DNA of 64,000 bases from Isoetes taiwanensis. Lineage: Eukaryota; Streptophyta; Lycopodiopsida; Isoetales; Isoetaceae. Positions 55,625 to 64,000 of the stretch are shown here, one piece after another (the first letter of the stretch is position 1; every line of letters starts with the position of its first letter). Under the pieces are notes generated by a model, which had not been told where the DNA came from, did not search any database, and was given only the letters and a program-made list of their open reading frames with translations. The position numbers and the translations under genes were made by a program. The stretch lies in assembly GCA_021234155.1 (NCBI GenBank), contig JAJEKV010000002.1, positions 35,074,128 to 35,138,127 on the forward strand, in the 5' to 3' direction.

Positions 55625-58119
55625 AATGTTCTCTCCCTGCATTAAAGCAAGGCCTACAGTCTTTTTGGTCACACTTAGGTAGGCTTGGAATGGCTCAGAT
55701 AAGTTTGGTGGCTTAAGCAAAGTTGATTTGCATATTGCCTCGATAATTGCCTCAAAGGAAGCTTGGCATGCCTCTGTCCACTCTACAGGTATGAACTTGC
55801 TTTTGTTTTTGAGAACTTCTTCCCTTTGGTCAAGTTTGTAATGGGATGAACTGTGTGAGAGAAATGTGGCACATACATCCTTAAGAAACTTGTCATGCCT
55901 AGAAAGCTTTTTACTTGTCTGATAGTCTTGGGTGGTGCTAAGTTCCTAAGAGCTCTGATTTTGCTTTCTGCCACCTGAATCCCTTGATCTGAGACCTCAT
56001 GTCCAAGCAGATCCCCTTTTGAGCAGAAGAAGATGCATTTCCTTGGGTTTAAGCTCACTCCTCCTTTTCTGCATAAAGAACAGAGTTGTGTGAGGTAAGT
56101 CATGTGATCTTCTAGCTTAGTATTGACACAAATTTCATCCAAATAAACTCTGAACAAATTAGGAGCCATATCCTTGAAAATGGTGTCCATTGCTCTTTGA
56201 AATGTGGCAGATGCATTCACGAGCCCAAAGGGCATCCTCCTCATGGCAAAAGTCCCCCAAGGTGTGACAAAAGATGTCTTGGCTTGATCTTCTTCTTTGA
56301 TACTGATTTGGTTAAAACCTGAGAAGCCATCCAAGAATGAATAAACCTCCTTTCCTGCTACTGCCTGCAACACTTCCTCAATAAAAGGCAAAGGATAGCA
56401 GTCCTTAATTGTTGCTTTGTTCAAATCCCTGTAATCAATACATATTCTAATGGTTTTGTTCTTTTTCTCAACAGGTACAATGCAAGACAGCCAGTCAAGG
56501 TTAATTATTTCCTTTATGACTCCAGCATCTTTCATTTTAAAGAGTTCTTCCCTAATGAGATCTAACAAAGAACTATTAATTCTTCTAAGTTTTTGCACAA
56601 CTGGTTTTGATTTCTCTTTTATCTTAATCTCAAACTCACAAACATTCTTGTCAACTCCTAACAATTCCTTATAATCCCAAGCAAAAACATCATTCCAAGT
56701 GTCAAAAAAACTTACAAATGCTTCCTTCTCCTCTTCTTTGAACATGTCTCCTACATATAAAACCCTATCCTCATTGTTTTTTCTTACCTTGATTTCCCTT
56801 ACCTCTTTTTGAGAGCTTGCATTGATTACCAAGATTGGATACAGTTGCTGAAGCTCCTCATCCTCCAGATCTTCCTCCTTGATGGCTCCTTCAGCTAGAT
56901 GCTCCAGAAGTACATCTCTGCATAGGGAATCTGCCTCAGAGTTAAGCTCTCTAGGTATGTGTTGCAATTCCCAGGTTGTGAATTTTGCTAGTGCCTCCAA
57001 TGCTTGATCTTTGAGTTTTACCATTTCTTCATGTTTTGTCTGATATTGCCCCTCAATCTGCCTGCATATGAGTTGTGAATCTCCAAAGATAACAAGGTTA
57101 GTAACACCCAAATGGTTAGCTTCTTGAAGACCTGCAATTAGTGCCTTATATTCTGCCATGTTTGAAGTTAGATTCTGATAGATCCTCCCTACCTTGGCTA
57201 GTAATCTGTTGTTTTCATCTTTTATGATTGCAGCAGATGAAGCAATGCTTAGTCTTTTTGATACACCCCCATCAAACCACATGTATGCACTCACTTCCTT
57301 TTGCATGCTTTTGTGCACCTCCAAGGGCAGATTTTCTTTCACAAGATTTACTTGTGGGTTACAAGGTGTATTTCCTTCTCTAGTCTCAATAAAATATTCA
57401 TCAATCTGCCTGGAAATCAACATTTCCTCTTGAATGAAGTGGTAAGATTCATACTCATCTAGTTTGTTGATAAGTGTAACAGTCCTTCTGCCATCCAAGA
57501 TGGTGCATTCTCCTTTTGACCAAACTGGCCTTGCATCCACAGTTGATAGCCATCTTCTTCCTAGTAATAAGTCATAAATTTCTGACCTTTCATTAGCTCC
57601 CTCAAATGCCACCACAACAAAATGAGCAGCTACCTTGATTCCTTCAATATCAATTGCTACATCACTCACCATGCCTACAGGGTTGATTCTTGAGTTGGAA
57701 AAGGATTTTAGGATCATAGGGTTTTTGTCCACCTCCAATCCACTTAGTTTCATAATATGATGTGGCATGACATTCAAAGGTGATCCCCCATCTAGCAATA
57801 CCTTGTTTAGGATTTGATTGACAACCTTTGCTGTGCAGGTGAAGGCACCAGGATCATGTTCTTCTTGTCTTAGCATTTGCTCAGCTATATGATTAGTGAA
57901 AACAACTTGCTCTTCTCTGGTGAGGTTTACCTGCTCTTCTTTAGATATATCCACAACTTTTTCTCTATAAGAAGGAGCAATTCTTAGCAAAGTCAGTAGA
58001 TCTACACTAACTTTGGCATTCTTGAGCAGATATTCAAACTCTTCATTATCCTTTTTTAGAAATCTTTGGTGAGGAGGAGAAGGTACAACCTGATTATCAA
58101 CTTGCTTTAGTTTCTGCAC
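55625..58119 (-). pseudogene. Gypsy pol: protease, extra RNase H, reverse transcriptase
   Basis: The long frame 55783-58119 (778 residues) holds, in order: an aspartic protease with LLDGGSPLNVMP (about 108-119) and LLLGRRWL; a complete RNase H fold with Asp283 (WFDGGVS), Glu323 (MAEYKAL), Asp347 (FGDSQL) and Asp397 (NSEADSL); and reverse transcriptase with RICIDYRDLNKAT (559-570), LDGFSGFNQI (Asp597), FGLVNASATFQRAM, and VYLDEI at 658-663. The usual YxDD here is YLDE, so one catalytic Asp is replaced. A frameshift near 55800 precedes the next domain, where EWTEACQASFEAII and LSVTKKTVGLALMQGEN begin the usual second RNase H. The RNase H between protease and reverse transcriptase resembles the archaeal-type domain of Tat elements. 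Its position is unusual. Confidence 0.9.
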
Positions 58120-59408
58120 TTCTGATCCATGAGACTCAGACTCTTGCCTTTGGCATTTAGGGCTCCCCTAGTGTGCACAGCCATGATCTCCTCTTCTCTT
58201 TGAAAGCTTTCACCCCCTTGGTGCAATGAATTGCTTTCTTCCTGCAGATACCTGATGGAAGCACTAGGCTCAGGTCTTGGAAAACATCTTTCATCCTGTA
58301 AAAACTTGACAGATGCACTTGGCTCACTAGCCTTAGCCTTTTCTTGCCTAGCAAAATATTCTTTAACACTACATTTATCTTCATAGTGTCCTATGGCTTT
58401 GCAGAAGGTACAAAGAGGGCATTCCTTACCATAATGCCCTTTCTTACCACATTTCAGGCATGTCCTATACCAGCAATAATCTGAAGAATGGGTGTTTCTG
58501 GTGCAGTGAGCACAGGCTGGGTAAACTCTCCTTTCTGGCTGGCTGGCCTTCATTTCCATGAGTTGCCTGGTCACCTCAGCCAAGGCTTTAGTGACTTTGT
58601 TGAGATCTGCTCTCATGTCTGACTCAAAACAGTTTGCATCATTTCTTGGTTTTTTTCTTCTCCTTTTGAATGGCATAGACGGGTACAGGGGCAGATCCTA
58701 TGTATTCTTGATCATAATCGGGAAAAAAAGGGTCATTTGAAGCTTGCAGATCATCAGGGAGGTAGGCTAACATTTCAGAGGCTTCAATGGATCTGGTGAA
58801 AGCTTTGTGTATGGTGTCAAAACCTTCTTGCCTCTGCAGCTTCAGCATTTTTCTGTAAACCCGTGGTCTGCTGCTTAATCCCCTGATAAAAGAGGCAACC
58901 AAATGTAAAGTGTGGTTAGGTACCTTGTGCACTTGGCACTTGGTAAGATAGCAATTAAACCTCTCAACATATTGGTGAATTGTTTCACCATTTTTGATGT
59001 GAAAGTTCTGCAGCTCAAGACTAAATCTTGTGGTTCAAGTAGCTTACCAAACCTGGCTAAGAATTTCTTGACAATTTCCTCCCAAGTGTTAGCACCATTA
59101 CTAATCACATACTCTAACCAAGTTCTAACTTCCTCATTCTTAAAGCATTTCTTAAATTCAGTAAACTTACTCCCTTTCTTGTAGCCACATTCTTGATAAT
59201 ACTCTTCAAAGGTCTTCATAAAGTTATTGGCATTGATGCTTGGATCAAAAGTGGGGACAGCAGTAGGAATATTCAGCTCAAAATATGTGCAAGGCATGCC
59301 TGAACCATTTTGCAGTGTGACATGTGGTATTGATGAAGATTCAGGGTTTTCTGGTGGCTCAGTATGTTCAGCAGCATCAACAATTCTCCTAGGAGCCATG
59401 AGTTCCAA
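58107..59408 (-). pseudogene. Gypsy gag with three zinc knuckles
   Basis: Three frames form gag. The first (from 59408) reads ELNIPTAVPTFDPSINANNF and WEEIVKKFLARFGKL. After a frameshift near 59005 the second (58639-58932) reads VPNHTLHLVASFIRGL and FTRSIEASEMLAYLPDD. The third (58107-58676) is basic at its start (FKRRRKKPRND) and has three CCHC knuckles in a row, each C-x2-C-x4-H-x4-C: Cys55-Cys68, Cys73-Cys86 and Cys89-Cys102. It ends with AVHTRGALNAKGK, then overlaps pol by 13 bases in another frame. One knuckle is usual in Ty3 gag, so three is notable. The start at 59408 is the first Met of the open frame and is uncertain. Confidence 0.85.
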
Positions 59409-62400
59409 GATCCAGGTGATATGGTCTCGATAGAACCTCCAAGATGTTGAAGGTGTACCTGGCTAACCTTCAACTTAGTGGTTGAGAACCTCCAAGTTGC
59501 TTAAAGCAACCAATCTGTGGCCAAATCCCTGCACAAATCAGCTCAAACTAGCTTGTGAACAGTCAGTCCCTGAACAAGAAAAAGTTGTTTGCCAAAAACT
59601 GTTTGCCAGATGAAGTTGGATGATTGGTTTTTGTTGGGAACAACTGCAATTGATGCTCAAGGGAATCCAGAAGATGCTTGCAAAGGTTAGAGGCAAATGC
59701 TTGACCAGAGCTAGGTAAAGAATGGCTTCCTGACCTAGTCAACTTTTGGTCAATAACCCTGGCAGAGAGCTAAAATTTGCAGATGAGAATTTATGAGGAA
59801 TTTTTTGGGATTTCTTTCTTTGACACCTTCAACCTAACTTAAAGAACACGTGCATCATGTAGAAACAACAGAAAGTATGCATTGATGTATACAAATGCCA
59901 TTTTTATAGATTTTTTTGCGACAGTCTGTAACAGAATCAAAGAACAGGTTTTGGATTGTGGCCTAACACGACTTTTTAGCTTTTTTTAATGAAGGAGTTG
60001 GCTTACAAGAGATGTGAACATGCATTAGATGAACGAAACCTAGTGTAAAATGCTATTTGACTAGACCTTTTTTGGTTTTTTGAGGAATTTGTCACTGACC
60101 TAATAATGCAAAATTAAATAAGCACTCTAGATTGGGATTTTAGTTGAGAGAACTTATACAAACCACAGTGGCTCTTGTTGTTGAGATTCAAGCACTGCCA
60201 CAGCACAAGTAGAACCAGCAAGATTCGATCTTCAGGAAAAAGCAAGACACAATCTACACCAACTTCAAATTTTCATTCAAAGGAGCCTTCAAGGATTACA
60301 ATGAGAGAATTTCCCAGTGATTTGATCTGGAGAAATTCATATAATGAAAGAAGCAAAGGTAGTACATATCTTCAAATGATAAAAAAAGGACTTTATTGCA
60401 CCAGATCTTCAAGAAATCTGACACAAGGAGGTAGTACAGGGCAAGTAGAGGTCATTCCCAATAGTAGCATGCTGGATTAGATCACTCAAGATGCTGGGGT
60501 GCTCGAAAATCTTCTGAAACCTCATTGATCCCTTAAATCTGACAATTTCTGGTCAGTTCTTGATAAGTCGGATCGGTTTTTGCCTTCTTCTGCCTGTAAA
60601 TACCTTCTTGATCTGCAAGGCCAGTCGGTTGTTGTGTTGCAATCATCATTTATTCCTCAAAATGAAGTTCCCTTTTTCGAATAAACCCCTTTAGCATGGC
60701 CTAGCTCTTGTCTGGCGGCAATAATGGAATTTTTAACCATTCTTAGCGAGATTCTCGGTATCAAGGGGCTAAATCCGACCAGTTTAATCATGATTTGCCA
60801 GTTAGTTGGGCTAATTTCTCGGATCTTGCCATGATTTTAGGGTTCTTCGCGAGAATAGAAATATCCCACAGGCTTTTGCCGAAAAATGAGCTCTGCGGGT
60901 TTCCACGCGGCCGAAAATGGTTGGCTGGGACATGACATGGATTCTTGGGGGTAATTCAAGCCAAATGTTGGCACAAATGGGGTAAGGCGCGCATCCCAAG
61001 AACCATTAAAAGTAGGGCTAGACGTGGTCAAAGTGAGAATCTTTGACCACCATTTTGCATGATTTTTCATGGGCTTTCAGATGGAAGAAACAAATTTTGA
61101 AAATAAGCAACTTCATTTTTGGGCCTTTTTTCCATGGTGTACAAAGCCATGTGGCATATGGGTGATGACTTGGCAAATGGTGATGATGTGGCATGGTGAT
61201 GTGGGAGGCAAGGTGTCAAAGAAATTTCCCTCTAGGTAAAATCTTGATGAAGTGTAGCAAAGTGTGGGTGACACGTGTTGGGTGAGTTGGTGATGATGTG
61301 GATGATGTGTGCATGACTTTTGAAGGTGAGGTGGCACTAGATATTGATTTATTTCGACTAGTCAACTTAGGTCTTAGAGATTTGACCTTAGACCCATACT
61401 TTAGTCTTGAATTGGTGATGTAATGGATTTGTGGAGCTTCTCTCCTCCTTCTTTTTCTTCTTTTTAGAGAGAGAGTGGGGCTTTTGATGACTTGTCAAGT
61501 GCATGGTAATGGATTATGATGTGAGTGTGTGATGTACATGATGCATATGTATGAAATATGTGGTGTGTGAGACTTTGCCCTAGGGAAAAAGACTTTTAGC
61601 CATGGAAATATGATGAATAAGATGAAGGATGGGTATGAGGAATGAGTATGGATGTGAGCAATGCTTTCTTGAACCAATATGTCTAAGATAGTGTGAAAAT
61701 CTCAAAAAGGTGGCAAGACAACATACTTTTTCTTTGGGGTCTTCCAATCTTTGACTAGGAGTTTTCTCTCTTTGACTTCTTAAGTATTGCTTCCTTTTGC
61801 TAACTTGAATGCTCCTTTGAATGTTCTCCATTGGTCTTCAACTTTGGTGTAAAGATTTGTCTTCATACCTAAACAATGAGCTCCAAATGGAAATGTCTTG
61901 CAAATGTGTTTTGATCTTCTTGTGATTTCTTGTGAAGTTGCTCTTACATGCTACCACAAGGTGGCAGCATCAAGTGGGTTGAAGCAGTGCCTTAGTAAAA
62001 GAATGAGTCAGCGATATAGCATCTAGATATCTGTGTGCTTCTTCTATCTGATGCACATGTAGATACTTAGCAAGACGTAAACGAAGCTTAATATGATGAC
62101 ACTTTAGGAAAAAGAAGAGAAGAATTGACGTTTTAAAGCATTGCAATACAGATCTATATATGTATCAAGTATGAGGATGTAAACATATGTGGAATTTAAA
62201 TGTATGTGGAATTTAATACCTCTCTTATTATGTTAACTTGCCAGCAAAATTCGGCTCCAATTTGCGCCAGCATATTTGGGATCTCATTATCAGTCCCATC
62301 CACAAAAATCTGCAGACATCAAGAATTAATGTGATCTATTCAATGTTTTTGTGAGTGAAGAATTATGGCAAGATCTATAAAAAACATGATTCATTTATTC

Positions 62401-62739
62401 ATCTTTCCACATGCCAGATAAACAAACATAACTACAAAAGTTCTTTCAATCATTCCTAACACTTTTGGCACGAATCGTAGCCTTATGCTAGCTCACGCGC
62501 ATGAAGAAGAAATTTGATCTTTTTAGAATCCACCTTATCCTGCCCTCAATATGTGCCCTATTTGATACTGTACTTTCAGTCCCACTTCCATAACAACCTG
62601 AAGTCCATTGGCATTGCATAGTCTTTAGTAATGTCTTGAATGGACACTCAGTCCCTTCAGGGTGTACACAATATAAATATATATTAATCACGCCATTTAA
62701 GACCCTCAGGTCCATATGGCGAAGATAGTACAAGAAATA
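59409..62739. other. Region expected to hold the gypsy leader and LTR; nothing identified
   Basis: Upstream of gag on the minus strand I could not find a tRNA primer site or a TG...CA-bounded LTR. The other LTR is absent, so there is no partner to compare. Low-complexity GATGATGTGG text lies at about 61150-61310. Short frames on both strands (for example 60175-60480) show no domain. Confidence 0.4.
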
Positions 62740-64000
62740 TATAGTCCACAAGGCGCTTAAACAAAGGCACCTGTAGCTTCAAGTATTTCCATATTAACAA
62801 ACAACTCCATTATGTCAGCTCGTTCCTTCCAACATCCTTGAGATATGAACTAAGGAGATTTAGAGGCGTATTAAAAAGCTCTGACAATGTGAATCCTGAA
62901 ATGTTATACTTACTTCTTATATGTTCATAGGCAGGACACTCCAAAAAAGTATGTACCTCTGACTCAATTTTAGGATCAAGACAGCTCGGGCAGTACCTTG
63001 TATGTCGAGGAGTTCCATACCACCTTCCCGTCTCAATGTGCAGATGATGAGAGGAAGTTCGTAGCTGAGAAATCAAGATTCTATTTTTCCTGCTAATATT
63101 AGATAGCAAGTAAGATTGTTCTCCATATGCAGCCATACTATTAATCTCATCTTTATAAAAAAAATTTTCACAGCAATATCATTTGGATCCCACAATTTGC
63201 CCAAGACTTTTGGAAGTATTTGCATGCGTACCTCTTTTAGTTTGGTTGACTCCGGCCAAGCAGAATCATCTACACCCCACCTTTCTACCCATTGAATCAC
63301 TTGAGAGAACCATCCTCGTGTACTTTGGATTCTTTGCATAGCCCGGAAAGGAGACGATCCGAAGGGAGCAACTTCACCCGATTTACATATGTAATAGTAC
63401 GGCATAAAGCTTCGGTTTCAAGGGGAATCAATCCGGTTTCGCAAGCATAATGCAAGTATGGAGTTTGCATTTTAGTTCCAAGCTCTTCCATGAGAAATCA
63501 TTTCGCACCTTTTCAATCTTGTCCCAGCTTTTGCCGATCAAGTCCGGGGGCCCAAGCCGGGATGACCATATAAAACGACCGCCTTCACTTGAGTATCATA
63601 AAGCAATCTCCGAGTTTCCAATGCCACAAGTTATTCACCACGACAAGTATGGAACATACCATAAACGGTTCTTAGCCCACCGAATACGTTTTTCATTTGC
63701 CGCCTTCCATGAATAATTATTTGCCACCTCTATTCCAAGGTATTTATAACTATGCACTGTTTCTAACTCACATTCCCCAATGGTAAATCGAAAAGTTTTT
63801 TTTGTGCCAACTATCATGACTTTAGATTTTGCAACATTGATAGCCATACCTTTTTTATCGCAAAATCCCTGAAGAGTATCCAAATGATGTTGGAGACCAG
63901 CAGCAGTTCTAGAAATCAAAACTATATCATCCGCAAAAAGTAAAACCTGTATGAGATATCTACCAACATTGACTCCAACTCCTCCCATACGTGCAAGCCA
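62740..64000 (-). pseudogene. LINE (non-LTR retrotransposon), 3' half, runs off the window
   Basis: The minus strand, entering from the right edge, reads the end of a reverse transcriptase: VGRYLIQVLLFADDIVLISR (the FADD catalytic box) followed by LDTLQGFCDKKGMAINVAKS and VHSYKYLGIEV (frame 63635-63988). Broken frames follow: MEELGTKMQTPYLHYACETG (63297-63491), VERWGVDDSAW with VRMQILPKVLGKLWD (63073-63405), and finally LRTSSHHLHIETGRWYGTPR with a zinc-binding CPSCLDPKIESEVHTFLECP (62810-63136). This is the usual order of fingers/palm, linker and C-terminal zinc motif. At least two frameshifts are present. The 5' part lies beyond 64000. Confidence 0.85.

Larger units (their letters stand above)
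49946..59408 (-). mobile_element. Tat-like Ty3/gypsy retrotransposon, interrupted
   Basis: The internal region of a Ty3/gypsy element on the minus strand, gag to integrase, is listed in parts below. It is split at 51540-55624 by an inverted-repeat DNA transposon. Removing that insertion joins ...LMQGEN to VTFSSKIW in frame. At the integrase end no polypurine tract or LTR follows, only phosphatase-gene sequence. At the gag end I could not identify a primer site or LTR in 59409-60700. Several frameshifts and an altered reverse-transcriptase active site show it is dead. Confidence 0.9.

Noticed and set aside
56450-57433. Plus-strand frames within gypsy pol
   Set aside because: Shadows of the 778-codon minus-strand frame that carries all recognised domains.
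61113-61337. Histidine/proline-rich minus-strand frame
   Set aside because: Follows from GATGATGTGG-type low-complexity DNA.

Overview
This is a nuclear segment from a land plant with a large, repeat-rich genome. Evidence: a plant dirigent-protein gene with a plant-type TATA box, a Tat-like Ty3/gypsy retrotransposon, a TRIM element with the usual initiator-methionine tRNA primer site, several L1-like LINE remnants, and long AT-rich intergenic DNA. A fern or lycophyte seems plausible from the look of the repeats, but nothing here fixes the species. The only gene that looks intact is the dirigent gene at 40345-40842.

Layout. A block at 1-7728 (A1) recurs at 26747-34477 (A2). Both carry a LINE 3' remnant, a 0.46 kb TRIM, G-rich minisatellites and a retrotransposon gag scrap. 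Between them, 7.7-22.6 kb is a mosaic: a 1.85 kb repeat (B1 7740-9597, B2 14199-16055), two tandem units of about 0.8 kb (16.2-17.9 kb), a broken gene of an unnamed family (about 12.0-14.2 kb), and segments shared with a 4.1 kb inverted-repeat transposon at 51540-55624. Several B and tandem units have a minus-strand TATA box 80-105 nt ahead of an ATG that opens a Met-Ala-Ser reading frame. From 22.8 to 26.6 kb lies a patchwork bounded by clusters of short palindromes (core ATGGCGC/GCGCCAT). It holds gene-like fragments, one resembling a DNA-methyltransferase SAM-binding region, and is interrupted by a poly(A)-tailed LINE.

After A2, 34.5-40.3 kb is mostly unassigned, with a compound inverted repeat at 39.5-39.9 kb. 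The dirigent gene is followed by a tandem duplication (D1 41051-44252, D2 44992-48642). D2 has gained a 531 bp foldback element whose ends resemble those of the 4.1 kb transposon; the empty site survives in D1. From 49.5 to 59.4 kb lies, on the minus strand, a fragment of an SCP/FCP1-type phosphatase gene abutting a Tat-like Ty3/gypsy element. The gypsy element has three gag zinc knuckles and an RNase H domain placed between protease and reverse transcriptase. It is split by the 4.1 kb transposon. The right edge is a minus-strand LINE that runs off the window.

The most useful observation concerns data quality or base modification. A1 and A2 differ mainly at CTG and CAG trinucleotides (TCTG in A2 often reads ACG in A1; GCAG reads GCGG). 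The TRIM primer site and target-site duplication show that A2 holds the original bases. Because CTG/CAG are CHG methylation sites in plants, this looks like a methylation-linked sequencing error footprint rather than evolution. Reading frames in about 2-22 kb should be treated with caution.
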